DNA of 64,000 bases from Larus michahellis (Eukaryota > Chordata > Aves > Charadriiformes > Laridae). Made by a program: the position numbers and the translations under genes. Shown in pieces: positions 36,826 through 51,236 of the stretch (its first letter is position 1; the number at the start of each line of letters is the position of its first letter). The notes beneath the pieces are model-generated. The model made no database searches and was not told the DNA's origin. It saw only the letters and a list, made by a program, of their open reading frames with translations. Location of the stretch: contig NC_133896.1 of assembly GCF_964199755.1 (NCBI RefSeq), forward strand, positions 66,381,142 to 66,445,141. The letters run 5' to 3'.

Positions 36826-39643
36826 CGGAGCCTGTGAACACCTAGGTATGTCTTAGCACTATGCATTGTATGTCTAGTCCTGCCCTCACTGAATGCAGTA
36901 GTTCGGTGTTGGGTAGCTTCAGACAGGTTGGATCTCTCACCTTAATATTTAGTTTTTATTTACAGCATTGGGGCTTTCTTACAGAATAAGAAGTAAGCTC
37001 TTTAGAGAAATGACAGCTTTCAGACATGATCCTTTGCCTTACAGTATTGTATGGCTGCTCCTTAAATATACATTCCAGATTAAGTGTTCTTTTTGCCTTT
37101 TAACCATAATTGCTATTTGATTCCCAAAATTGATTTTGGGAAAAAAATACCCTTGTTACCAATCCTTTTCCTTCACTAGTGGTTCCCACTCCTTCCCTTG
37201 TCTTCCAGTCCCTGGAATAATAGACACGACTGCGGTACATGTCTACTGAGAGGATCACAAGTAGCTGAGAAGGAGTGGGGCTGTGAAACGGCTCTGGTAG
37301 GTTCCCAGTGAGCCCCCATGCCCTGCCGCGTGACCCTACTGCCCTGAAAAACCCTCTCATCACCACACCCATGATGAATGTCAGATTATCTGCTTGTGTG
37401 GCCGTGATCCAACCAAAAGGGCAAAGCCCTGTGGTGAGGGCCAGGTGTAGATGGCAGGAGGAGAGGGGGGAGCACCTTCAAACTACCATGAAAGGAGACA
37501 CCGATGAACGCTTTCCCACATGGGCAGGTTACTGGTTCACAGCTCTCATCTGTATTGGACAATCTGTCATTTACAAAGGCAATTAAAAACCGTGCTGTGA
37601 GAGCCTGCTTTGCTGAGCAGAGGGAGGAGAGCGCAGGCTCTTTGAGGTGAGGGTGACCAGGAGCTGTCGGGATGTGTTGGCATTAGTCCCCTAATAATGT
37701 CAGCGGGAGAGCTGCGGCAGAGATGCCTGGAGAACATCAGGCTGCTTATCTCAGCCGCAGCTCATCCTTGCTGTGATACGGGAAAGGTCACGCTCGTGAC
37801 TACTGCGCTGGGCTGCCTTCAGACCCTGCCCAGCAGCTGCGAATGAATGTGGAAGAAAAAAAGAAATGAAATCCAAAGCAAGTAGTGAAAAGAAGGAGAA
37901 AGCATCCGTGATGTGTTATTGCGTTGAGAACATGTACGTTTGCCAAATACATCCTGCTCCTTTTCCCCTAGCAGATAACCCACGGGGAAACAAGCCTTTG
38001 GTGTTGCTGTCAGCTGATGGGGTTATCCCTTTGGTTGTCACTGGTGGCTCTGAGGCAGGAGTTCCTGGAGTCCCTCCTCGCCCATGTTCCCCTGCCCAGA
38101 GAGGGGTGTTACAGTGGCTGTAAGCTTTCCTCAGTCCTACACTTACCCTTAAAAATAGCAAGATTCCTCACAAGGAGCCAAAAGAGACAAGGGAAAAGAT
38201 GACAGCTTTGTCACTTTTGCTTCCTTGGTGACAGTCTGTGAATTTTCTTGGAGGAAGTCAAGCAACTCGGGGATCCTGAGGGCAAAGTTTCACGAGGCCC
38301 TTCACGCTGATTGTGTGCTCTGCTACCCTTTTGCAGCGCAAGGACGCTCTGATTTCATACTAACGCAGCAGTATAATGCTTTATATTAGCTCAGTCCATT
38401 GCTTGGTGTGTTCTGAATGCGCCTTTTCTAATAAATAGAAAAAAAGCAGTTCATTTAAGCTGTTCTTAGAATTTAGATGATACTTTCACCAATGCCTCTT
38501 TCAACAAAGCCATTTTTACATAATAGAAAATACCAAAATTTTATTTCCCTTTTATCTGATATGATACGTTTTGCCTTCATAATAACTCGGCACAGCAGTT
38601 GCCTTTTCGATGCCAGCGTAAATGGTACCTACATCGTATTACCGATAATCGTTAAGATACCTTGACGTATCTTTGTAAAGCTCACCTGCAATCGAAAGTA
38701 TTTTCCTGTTCCCTCGTGAGACCTGAGGAAGATCACAGCCTAATGGAAATGCATTCAAGGGAAAAGTGTTCTGGAGATCCATTTGTTTCTTTGGACTGCG
38801 TTAGAGTACAAAAGTAGAGGTAAGTCGGGAGCAGGGTGGAGCCTCCGCATCCCCGTGTCTCTGAAATGCTTGCAACCAAATTGCAGTACTGATCTGTATA
38901 GTTTAACTGGGTCACTGAGAGAGCGCTGTTTGAATGCTTCATGCTCTGCATCTTCCAAGCAATTGCAGTTTAAGGATTCATTTTAATGTTAATTTTCCCA
39001 CTTACATGTTTGAAGCTGAGCTGGGAGTTATGCAAAAAAAGAGGCGTACCTCAATCTCTTTTGAATCTGAAACAACTAACTGTCAGAATAAAACCAACTC
39101 TACATTATAACTTTACGCATTAAAACTTTTTACATTATGCTTTTGAGGCAGAGCAAGACAAAGGACTCTGCCTTTTAAAAATGACCCTGTTTAAAAAAAA
39201 AAAAACAACAAACTTTGATAAGAAGTTTTCTGAAGAAGCACAGAACAAGATGCTGCTTCACGCATCCATGTATTTGAGACACTGATTGTTTCAAAGCAAG
39301 GAGAAGACTGGATGTTTACACTGCTTTATCTGACCCACATCCCATTAAGCTTCTTGGTTCGTTTATTTCTTTGCAATTTATTTTTTTGCCATTTTTCTCC
39401 AAAACATAAGTCCTAAGATCAGTCCTACTGCCTCCAGACACTAGGATTGACAGGACTTTTAGGAAAACCATAACCAAGGGAAGTGTTGTGATGACTGAGT
39501 GGGACTTAAAGCTAGGGCTCCTGGGTTCTTCTCCTGATTGTACCCATAGCCTTTTCCATAGTCAGTGGGCGAATTGCTTAAAAAGTCTATGCTTCAGTTT
39601 GCCTGGGTGCCTCAAGGTCTTTGCTGCCAGAAACGGTTAGAAA

Positions 39644-39698
39644 TTTTTTTTTTTCATGGGAAATTCTGACTTCGGTGGTTAAAAAAAAAAAAAAAAAA
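39644..39698. repeat. T11 tract and A18 tract forming an inverted homopolymer pair
   Basis: Eleven T's at 39644-39654 and eighteen A's at 39681-39698 are separated by 26 bases of unique sequence. Simple repeat. Confidence 0.85.
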
Positions 39699-42600
39699 GA
39701 ATTTCTGTCCAGACCCTCAAATTTGTAGCTAAGACCTGCAGAAGGCTGAGAGCTCTGGCTGGGGACCATCACCACAGTGTCTCCCAAGAGCTCTGTCTTC
39801 AGTGCCTTGTGCCACAGTCTCCAGTACAGGATGGAGTCTGGGCCTGAATGAACCTCCCCTTGTTCACCAGTGTCCTGCCCCTTGCTTAGCTGGCGTGGGG
39901 TGCAGCTAGCATGGTGCGTCCCGGCAGATGTGATCCAGCAGGAACCCTTGGCCATCTGAGGCTTCAAAACTGCAGCTCTGATGAAGAAATTTGGAAGAAT
40001 TTCCAAATGCATGGATTTTTTGCTTCTGACCAATTAAGTTAGCAAAATGAATAATGAAAAATGTTGCTGAGCCAAAGCAGTGCCTGTCTGTCGTGACTGA
40101 CATTACTGGCCCCTTATTGAGATGGTTGCATTTGCTTTGAGATGGCTGTAGCCTGCAGCTAGCTAGCTGGTACCCCAGCTGCCAGCCCAGCTCTTCCAAG
40201 CCTTGTCCCTTCTCCAAACCCTAAAGGAACATGAGCGTCCAAGCTCAGGGCTTCCTCCCCATGTTTCTCCCATATAAAAGGGAAATCACAGCTACGAGAA
40301 ACTTTGGCAAACCTAATCTCTTGACTTCTTCCTCATAAAAACCAGCACAAGTGTTTCAGGGACTCCATGTCCCCTCACTACAAGACTCTGAGGCCTTCAG
40401 GGACTGACAGCCCTGAGGGTAATGCAGTTCCAAGTTGCACTTTCTTGTAGAGAGTCTGGCAAAGCTCTGGGGCAGTCTTTTGCTTGGGTGGAGGTGGTTG
40501 CTCTGTTTGCTTTGCAGGAACACTTGCAGTGTGTTAAACCCTGTGAAAGTCCATAAGGGAGCTCAGACACTGCCCCAAAAGAAGAAAAGAGGAACAAATG
40601 TCATTAACAAAAGGGTTTTATGTAAGTAAGTGCTTTTGGTAGGTGGCCACTGGGAAGGGGTAGCCTCAGATGCACTTGGCATGCTGGTGGAAGTGGTTCG
40701 TGAGGCCATGGGACACCTTTATTGAGCAGAAATCTCGAGAGTGAGTTGAAGTGGTCACTGATGGCAGGGACAGTGGCTGGAGGCAGGAGTGGGGCTATTG
40801 GGACAGACAGAATGAGGAGGGGCTGTGAAGATAAGGATAAGGGAAAAGCAGCTGAATTAGATTAGGCATTCAAAGCAAATGGCATTCTCCAAATGATCAG
40901 GCAGGAGAGGCAGCTTCAGAAGCAAGACAAAATGATAGCTGGACAGTAAAGAAGGCTAATAAGTGAATGATACAGATTTTATTGCAGAAATATGCAGCAA
41001 AAGAATTTAATTACAGTCATGATTTATTAAAATGAGCTGGGAAATGTCCCAGTTCAGAGAAGCTTTTTATAGAGGAGGCAGCCCACATATTGCCTATCCA
41101 ATTAGCAAGAGAGATTTGTGGACATAGGATGTGGACACTGGCAGCCACGGGGTGAATGGAAGTGTGTCTGTAAATCACGTTTTGACAAACAAGGGAGAAG
41201 GCTGTCTTGGCTCATCACAACCACTCCCCTATATGTCTCTCCCCCCCACCCCAATCCAGAACTGAAGTGTTTGTCCCCTCAAACAGCTGTCCTGCCTTTG
41301 CTTCTTTTGATGCTGTGAAGTTCATCAATATTCATCAGGGCTGGAGAGACAGAGACTAATTTTCAGCAGAGGCAGCTGGGTGACTCGCTGTCAACACCAA
41401 CACTGCCAACAAGGCCAGATCCTTTCTGTTTGGCATTTCCCACCATCTTACAGTAGGCAATCTATCCTGCCACCGCAGTGCTGCCGGCTGGGGAGGTCTG
41501 CTGAGGACCGCAAAGGTTTAGGTGTGACACCCACGCTAATCCTGGCACGTGCTCCAAACCGAGAGCACAGGAAAATCACCTAAGCAACTTGCAAGGCGAT
41601 GGGCAGAAGTTTTAAAGGGTGCTCTGTTGCATCTAGCTCATCGACAAGGGAAAGCCTCCATAATTCTTTTGAGACCTTTTCACCCAGCTAGGTGGATTGT
41701 CTTTTTTTTTTTATTATTCAGGTTTTTTTAACTAGACATGAACTTTTTTTTAACCTGTGCACTGCTTTTCCGAAGTTGGAAGTTCCAATTGGTCCAAGCA
41801 GACCAATTCACATTTTTCTTGCTCTATGAAGTGGCTTCCCAATTAGTATAAATTATAAAGCATCTGCACTTGTTTTAGGATTTGCTAATGCTGTTTATGT
41901 GTTATGTGCATGGGCAGGGAGATTTAGCATAACTGTGTATTGGGATGAGAGTCTTAAAGGAGCTTAAATCCTGTTTCAAAAGTATCAATGTCACTTTGGG
42001 TAAAGGCAAATGTTATGGATCTGCAAATATTTACCACCCTGGGAAGAGAAGCCATGGGAAGTGATGGGCAGAGACACCTTGCAAGGCTCCGCAAGACAAC
42101 TCTGCCTCAGCAACAGGGCGGACAGCAGAGACCAAAGCAGCTCCGAAGCTGTGGTTACACCCATGCACTACCTGCCTCTGCTGAGTAGCCCTGCCGAGAT
42201 GGGATGGTGAGCGCAGGGGCAGCATGACTCTGCTGATTTTCTAGAGCTGATACCAAGGCTGTGCCATCCCCCTTGGAGGTGTTGGGCCGTCTGTGTGCCT
42301 GTGACAGCGCTGGTGCACACTGCAGGGCTTGTGCATTTCTGAAAATGATACTTGCAGTGTTGCCTTTCGCAGCGTCACCCCATGTCCACAAGTCTCTTGT
42401 TTCTCGTGATGCTAATGCTGGCAGGAAGGAACAGCAGCAATGGCTGTTTCCTACCGGCCCTTTTGTTAGCGTGCCTTGGGCTGATACTTGCAGCGGTTCC
42501 CTTCAGATTTGAGACCTGTGACCATGCCCATGCTCTGGGGATGTCTGTGTGGATGGTGGCAGGTGCTGCAGGTGGGTGTCCACTTATTAGTCCCTGGGGG

Positions 42601-42794
42601 GTGATGGAGAACTTGGCTTTTGCATCCATGCTGGCTATGGCAGATTAGAAGTGATTCCAGATTTACCACCTCTTTTCCTTCGTATCAGATAGCCACCACA
42701 GAAGTAAAGGTTGCACCCCACTGAGGAGAGCAAAATCTCACAGCTGAGATGAGAGCAAGATGAACACTTTTTGTTATTTCTGTCCTAAAAGTAA

Positions 42795-42818
42795 TTTTTT
42801 TTTTTTTTTTTTTTTTTT
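42795..42818. repeat. Poly-T tract, 24 bases
   Basis: An uninterrupted run of 24 T's on the + strand, followed by CCAGGAGG. It may be the poly-A tail remnant of a minus-strand retroposed sequence, or simple slippage; no recognisable retrogene lies beside it. Confidence 0.85.
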
Positions 42819-45800
42819 CCAGGAGGCTCTTCACACCAACTAAATGAAGGCATTTCTTTCCAAAGCATTCTTTCCAAAAATTCTGATTTGCCCTCTGGAG
42901 TTTTCACTGGCTTTGTGGTGGCCCTCAAGCTCTAACTCGGTGATCTCAGATGCTGTGAGTCTTAAGTTTTCCATATACTTACCTTACTGGATTGAAACTA
43001 TTAATGGAGCGACAATATTTTTACCCACTTGCAAGTCTCCATCTCGTCTGACCTTTCTTTTCCATAAATGCAGTAGAAAGAAAAACAGAAATGAAACCCC
43101 AAATAGTTAGGTACATCCTTTTTGCAACTGTCTGATATTTAGGAATCTCGTGTTGCGAAGGACATGCAAAGCTTCTGCTTTTTTTTGTCAGATACATTTG
43201 CCACCAATCCACACCTGCTGTCAGTTTGGGATGTAAATGTGAAACTGACCCAGCATCACTGAGATTTGCCTGATTTCATGTCTGAATTGGACTTGCTTTT
43301 GGCAAACGGGCGCTTGCAGCTGATCCAAACCCATTCAGAAGCTCAACAGATGCTTCTCTGAGCCTCTTTTACGTTTGAAAACGGAAACAAAGCATGAAAC
43401 CAGGTGCTTTCTCTGCTGCCCTGAATTATGGATTTTATTCTTTTTAAAACACTATTTACACATCTTCTGGTTTATCATTTTCAAAGATGATACGGTGTAA
43501 AATACCAGGTTCTACCTGACAAATGGTGGTGGGACTCCAGGAGCTGCTCTCTTCTCTATGGCTCTGCTCCAGCTCGCTTGCATTCAACAGCAACCCCCTC
43601 AGCAGGGCGAAGCGAGGGCTCGGTGCATTGCACAGACCCAACACTGCAAAAAATTTAAATTAGTCATGGACTTTGCTGAAATTCTCCATCCTCTATTATG
43701 CAGGAGTTCAAACAAGAAGATCTTAACAGCACCTTCTAACCTAAATATCAATGAGACCCCCACGTTTTTGAGATTAAGCATCAGAGGACTTTTTTTACAA
43801 AGAGATTTCTGAGGAGGCAAGAAATCCTTTGCTTTAGTTTTCAGTTCAGAAAATATCAAGTTTGTTTTATTTTGAAAAAAACCCACGAGAATGGTCAAGC
43901 CATTGCCGCCGTGCCTGCGGGTTTGCAAAAATAAAGGGATATTGGGCTGCTGTATCTTAGATATTCCATAGGATGCTTAGACATAATGCACTGGTAGGTT
44001 TTGCATTTATCAAGAATGATCACCTTAATACTGAGCTGAAACGCTAAGTGGAGGAAAAACTATTATTGTCATGACTGACCTGAATCTGGCAGTATTCTTT
44101 GTTGTTTGTGGCTTGTATTTTTGAAATTGTTTTTCATCTACTAAAACTGTGTTTTCTCTGTGAAGGTCTGTACCAGGAGAAGAAAAAACTGCGGCAAACC
44201 CATCGAAAGGCAAAAGGTTTAAATCTCTGGCTTGCAGTAACTTCCAGGAAATCCACCGTCGTTTTGTTTGCAGTGATTAAAGGTGAGCAACTTAGCCCTG
44301 TGTGGCGTTTCTTGTGTTTGAAACACATTTCGTTAATTATCACAGCTTAATTTATTTTCTACTCTAGAATAAGCCTTGCTGTGGGAAGCAGAGCATAGGA
44401 AACACAAGATGGTGCTTTTCCATGGCAAAGCTTCAAATATGGCATCATTTTTCATATTTTCAATATTAAACCACAGTATCCACAAGGGAGGGACCATAAT
44501 AGCAAAATGCTATTAAAAATCATGGTGTATTTTATAAGAGCTTCCAGTGTCTCTCGTAATATTTGCAGATAATCTCAGTTTGCCAATTTTCAAATCATTA
44601 TTCTCCATCTGTGATATCCAGTGATAACCAAATAGACTTTTTAATTCATTTTTATCAACATTAGTGAGCTCATCACTAACGTGTTGAAAAAACAAAATGC
44701 AGGCATTAAAAGCAGCACAAAGGCAGTATATTGTTATTCTAACATGTACTCAAGCCTCCATAATAACTGCTACTTAAAGCGTTAAGGTGTTCATTTTCGA
44801 AAGACAGAGGGTTTACCTGTCTTTGTACCCTACTCACCACACAACTTTTTTTTATTATTTACTTTCTAGGATTGGTGACCAAGGGCTTGTTTTGTCTGGC
44901 AGGAGACAATTTCACTTAATCAGGTGCATGCTTTAAAGGCCAGCAGCCACAATTAGGCATCCACTTGTACCAAATCTACTACCTCAAACCAGGATGTGTA
45001 CAATGGCCTTAGATCCCCAAATGGCAGGCACTGTGCCATCGTTGGAGAGGAACATAGTAAAATTTTAAACCTTTTTTTTTTTTTTGTTTTCATGGCCTGG
45101 ATGCTGGCAGCCATGCGCACACGTCCTTGCCCCACAGGCCAAGCAGGAGCCACTTGATCAGTGCAGCGGAAGTTTCTTTAAAAAAAACAGATAGGGAAAG
45201 ACAGGTGAGAATGAGCGAGACCTCTGCGCCGTGCCTTAAAACTTTTAAGTACGGTATTGCTTTGGGTGATAGCGACGTTTAAGTAGCACTTTGCACATTA
45301 CGCGTTAGCACTGAGTGCCTCAAAGAAGTGACCTAGCGACCTAGACCTTCCATTTGCACATCTATTTGATAAGGTTGTGTGCTCACAGCATCTTCCTCCC
45401 GAACTGCAGTATTACAACTGGGCACTAGAGAGCTCCTTTTACCAAAGACAGCTCCCCGAGAGGTGCCTTCCAAGTATTCCACCACCCCCCCCCCTTTTTT
45501 TTTTAGGGGAATTTTACTCGTTTTTCATTTTTATGTTAAAAATTAATATTCTCAAGGGAAAGCTATCTTTGCCAGAGCGATGGCTGCAGCTGTAACTCCA
45601 CATCTCTTATCCCCAACAAGGCAGAGATTTCACAGGAGTTGTAACTTGGGAACTAATTATACAATTTCAGAGATAGCAAAAAGTAAATCAAATGCTGCCA
45701 GCTTGGAAATTATAATTAAGTTTTCCTCGGAATAACAAACACACTCAATATGTGATTTATTATGACTATTACTGTATTAATAATAGTAATAGTCTATGTC

Positions 45801-48298
45801 ATGCACCTATGCAGAGTACATGTTTTCGTCTAAATTGCTGGATTACAGTCACAGATGCAGGATGAATTCTAACTAGCTCTCTGCAGTCACTCTGCTGATA
45901 ACCTTAAGCCTTACAACACACAAGCTATTGCCAAACACTACTCTATTAGCAAGCGATATAACAGGATGACGACTGGGTCTACTTTTTTCATTAGCTGTAT
46001 TTGACCTGCATCCCCCCAGTTGCCTTTACCCTATCAATCATTTATTCAAAACCAAAACAAAATCTCCTATGCTGTCACTGGAAGGGCATATGCGTTCCTG
46101 CTTCTCAGACACAAGCACCGGCTGCTGCAAGATGCTATAGCGATGTGACATCCTACCGTATTCCCCATTAGGGATTTTGCTCTAGGATTCATTTACAGAT
46201 AACCGTCTCCTGAGGTCAGCAGTGGGAAGACATGGAATTTTGCCTCCTAAGCAAAGTCCTGTCCCACTCCCATCTCAAAATCCCAAAGTGCAAAGACTGA
46301 AAAAGTCTATATGGCAATTTCAAAAAGGTCGAGGAAAGCCTTGTTCCAACCTCTCCTGTGCGCTGTTGCCGTGCTCAGCCAGGACAGAGAAATAGCTGGC
46401 TCTGTTAAGGCCTGTAACAACAGCTACTACTGAAGCTCTTCCCAGAGGCACTGACACTGATGCCCACTTTCCTTGCTCCTGCCTCCTTGTCCCATTGTGA
46501 ACCAGAGACAGTGTAATCTGGAGTGGAGAGCCTTTGCTATGTGTGCAGGTCTGTCCCATCCCAGTCCTTGTGTGCCCTCAGGGGCGGAAGATGGCCTTGA
46601 AATCAGGAGGTGTGTTGTCACCTCCTGCCTGTATTTCCTGCCTGAATTCCTTTCTAGCTTTGGACACATCTCTTAGCCTTCCTCTACCTCTGTTGCTTCA
46701 ACGATGAAGCCAAAGCTTGCTTTCTTCCACCGTTTCTCTGCCTTGTTCCCCTGCCTGGATTGGGACCAGGAGGCTTTTACTGGGCAGGTGTGAGGGACTG
46801 CAGCTCCATGGGCAGTTGTAGTAAGGACCAAGCCTGGTGCTTCTCGTGTCCTGGCGGGAGGTCAGTGTCTGTGCAGCTGATGGCACATCTGGGAGACCAG
46901 GCTGGCACAGCTGGCAGGGTGGTCCACGAAGTTGGAGGCTCGCTGTTGCAGTTGCTTAGTGGCACTTTCAGCTGGATGGGTCTATTCATTATGAATTGAA
47001 ATGTTCCAGACCTGATTAGATTTCTTGAAGGCACCCTGACAAGGTGAAAATGCTTGTTGTTGTCTTTGTCTGGATGTTGTTGAGGAGGATATTCTGCAGG
47101 AGGGTGTCAGATCTGATCAGGTTTACCTAGAGAGCTAAGGAAACAGTGCTGAGTTTTGAGGAAGCTTCTGTTCCAGGATGACCTGACAGTGTTAATGACA
47201 GTGAGCTGAAATGTGGCATGAACATCTTGTCACTTAGTTTCCAAAACCAGCATGTGACAGTGATAGCTGAAAGATGAACTCTAATGTCTCTTTCTGTGTT
47301 CTTTTCAACCCACGATCCTCTGAAAATGTATAGATAGACGGAAAGAGGATTTCCAGTGTAGGGCAGCTCTGAAGAAGGTCAGTGTGGGCAGGGAGAGGCT
47401 GCCTTTTGATTCATCTGCAATCTTCTCTCTTCCGAACGGCTCTCTATGAGCCTTGGCCGCGTCGTTACACAACCCATACCCCGGCTCCCATATGTGCAGA
47501 GCAAGTCCCCAGCACGGCACTCATCAGCTCTCTTCCTAAAGGACCTTGAGCCACCCAGAGGATCCATTCCTACCTCTCAGAAAAGAAGGCTCATAATGAT
47601 AGAAAATGTAACAAAATCCAGCCGTAACTTGCTGAACTGCAGCTAACAAAATGAAAGGGTGTGGTGAAGTCAGGGCTAGCATGTCCCTTGCAAAACCCCA
47701 TTTCTCAGAAAATTGTGGTTTATTGTTTCCAGCCCTGGGAGCTCACATTACACCCCAGCCAAACCTAGCAGGGCCCTGTCATTCATCAGTCAGTTTTATG
47801 GTATGACGGGAGTCTGCAAAGTTAGAAGCCAGTTAAACAAATTAAAAAATTTAATGGGATCCTCTGACTACGTCTTGCAAAAGAAAAAAGGGAATGCCTT
47901 GGGATAACTTTTCCTCATAGGGATGATCATAAGGGCACCCAAAAGGAACAACAGCAAGGCGGCCACTGGAGACAGAGAAAAGCTTGCAAAATTTTACGAA
48001 GGAAATTAAAATGTGATTCCTGTCAAGTCACCCCTCATGAGCCTGTCTTTTCTCATCAACATTTTGGACCATGTGATATTCAGAAAAAAATAAAACGTTA
48101 GCTGTGGCTGTGAACTACTTTCCCCCTCTAATTTTATTTTGCTTCAACTGTCCAGAGAGCAAATCTTTTGGGAGGTATCCAAGACCTCAGCGTCTGAGGA
48201 ACTCTTTCTAGAAACTAAATATAATAGCTCTGCCAATTTAGCTGACAGATGTGGTTATTTCAGTGACAAAGCGCCCTGGGACCTTCTAATCCCCTTTT

Positions 48299-48324
48299 CC
48301 AAAAAAAATAAAATAAAATAAATT
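48299..48324. repeat. (AAAAT)n microsatellite
   Basis: A short run of AAAAT units after an A-run. Confidence 0.8.
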
Positions 48325-51236
48325 GCCCACTACTGCTTTATTCATCTCCCCAAAATATTTTGGTATGTGGTCTTAGGAAAAACGGCTCATTTAATATCAT
48401 TTTTATAAACTGTTATTGAATGCATCGTGATCCATAGGCTATTCTTTTCATCAAGTTGTCACCCACTGTCACATCTGACTAATAAGAGTTTATAGACCAG
48501 CAGTGAGTACAAGCGGTCTCAGTGACACGAATACAAACTCAGCAGCTCAGCTTACTGCAGCTTAGCATGGATTAATTTCCCATGGCAGACGCCAGCCTCA
48601 TGCCAAAAAAAGACTAACCCCGTCTTTATGATTTTTCTCTTCTTTACAATTGTCAATCTGTGTATATGCAGAGATAAACTAGAAATAGGCCCAAATTACA
48701 AAGTGTGGATCTCTGCAGCGCTGCTTTGAAGTTGGGCTGTGCCTGAGTTCTCCTTCAGGCTCCTCTCCAGTCCTTCCCCTTATAAAACTCTTCGGAGCAA
48801 GCTTGGTGTGTTTTTACCCTTTTCATCAACAGGTCTGTTTAAGCAGTAGTGCTATAAATGATGTTGTCTCTCAGATAATTAATTTTTTTTCTCTCCGTCT
48901 TTTCCAAAGGAAGGATTAAGAGTACAGAGGCGTATTGTGGTTTGCTAGAGTGGTTTGTTTGTTATTATTACCCTTTTTGTTTAGGGTGGAGAGTGTCGGC
49001 CTTTTTGCACTGAGAAATGATGAGGGTCACAAAAATCCTTGGGTCTTGCGGAGGATCACTCGCTATTCTTGAAGCAGCTTCCAGGGAAGCTCTGTCTGAG
49101 CGTGACCTGAGACCTCTAATGCACCAAAGAAAAGGTTGCCTTGTGCCTGAGGAACAGAGCTGTGGCATGAACTCGCTGATAGTTAAGATATGCTGGACCA
49201 TGGAGCATCTTTGAAAGCCTCTAGACAGCCTGCAGGAAAAAACTAAGAAGGACCAAGGATGTGCAAGGTCAGATGAACCTCGAGCCAAGCCCCTGAATTT
49301 GATGTGATGTCCCAAGGATGGAAGAAAAGGGCAGGTGTAATGTGCTGGGACTCGTCTACTAGAGGTGACAGAAAGCCCAACGGAGAGGTGTTGCTAAGCG
49401 GGTTTAGTAACAGCAAACACACTACCTTTGCTCTCAAACTGATTGATTTCTACACCTTCCCGGCTCCAAATGCTGTCCAGAAAGCTTCCAGACTCCTATT
49501 GCTAGAGTGTTTCAGCTGAACTGCAGATGACTTTTGGCTTTGGGCTGAAGCCATGGGAAATTTTGTAAGCTCTAAACTAGGCAAAGCTCAGTAATTTGTT
49601 TTTTAAATTGTTTAACAATAGAAATTGAAAGGTTACGAGTTCCTACCAACTGAGAAGAAAGCTGGAGTGGAATCAGGCAAGAGAAATCAGCTGAAACACA
49701 TGAAGGGAGTGTGGGTGGGAATAAGAAAGCAAGAGAGACTCATTTCCTCCGAGAGAGACTCTGAAAGGAGGGAGTCTTGTGGTCCCCATCAGCAGGAGGA
49801 GCTGAAAATCCTGAGCTCATACGTGCTCACTCATCTTGGCGAAAACTGAGAAAAACACACATGTGTCTCCCCAGAGCATTTCAGGTAAGCCAAGAGTTGA
49901 TGACCTAAGTGCCTTCTGCACCTACCATTCTTACAGCGCTTTTTCTACCGGTTCTCCTGGTTCTTCCACACCTAGATAATCACTTTCGTTCAGAATAGTC
50001 TTAATATTTTTATTAAAAATTCCTCTAGGATTGCAATGTACTTTACCTGTCCACAACAGACTTAGAGGAGTGCTGAAGAGCAAGGATCCCTGGGGAGGGT
50101 CCAATTTATCCTAGCACCAGTTTGAGGGTCACTTAGACGCATGGTCTACAGAAACAATGGAGAGGGAAAAGGGAGCACTGAAAAGCTACTCCAGTCATTC
50201 CCAGCTGCCTCCTCCTCCATCCCGCTTCCTCCTGACGCTGCCCTTCTCAGTCGGGCTTTCAAATTGTTTCCTTCGAGAAGCTGTGCAGGCTTTTATTGCT
50301 TTAATTTTTAACCGATCTATTAGCTGTCTGTGAATTTCTTGGACGCTTTGGGGAAACAGCAGCCGGCACATGGTGATGTTTGCAGGTGAAAAGCAGCCCC
50401 GCGCGATAGCTCTGCAGCTTGCGTAGCACTGGTGTTGGCTCCGGTGGTTATAGTTGTGCTTGAAAACTTATTTTTGCTTTAACACAGCTAGAGCTCCTCA
50501 GTGCAACTTGGTGTAAGAAGACTAGTAACAAGAACCAGAGTGGCTGGCTGATGCATTGTTTTATCTGGAGTGTGTTTGTTCAACATAAACACTAGAAAGT
50601 TAAGCACTGTAACGTAAAACTGTATCTGCTTGCAGAAAGAAAATCCAAAGAAGTCACCTGAAACAAAAACACGTCTTACTCCTTTCTCAGTAGCTTTTCT
50701 GGAAACTTTCAACCCTCCTCAAATTACAGTGACTCCATGTGGCTTATTCTACATCTCTTAATATTTTTGCTAAAATTTATTCCAGCTGTTGCTCATCATA
50801 GAGATATGAATAATATTAGTATATAAAGAAGAGTCTTGACTGGACTTGGTGCAGATTTATTCATTTGTAATTTTCCCATCTTAAACCCAAATATTAAAAA
50901 AATAGATGAAAGGAAAGAAAAGTAATTGTAACCACTGACTTCTGCTTCACCATGATGAAATTGAGTTTGCTGGGTAATCGGAGAATAAATGTAGAGATTT
51001 CCTGATTTTATCCGACTGTCTGATTTTATCAGACCATTCGCGGTGACTGCAATTCAATCGAAACTGGGGATGCCAGAAGATTTATATATAAATCAGTTAC
51101 TTTTCAGAGAGAACTGCCACTGAATTCCAGCTCGAAGATGCCCAGAAAACAAAACCAACTGAATCTGAATAAGGAACAGACTTGGGGTCTTTAATCTCTC
51201 TTCTTATTTTGACACATAAATTTCCATGAGACGATT

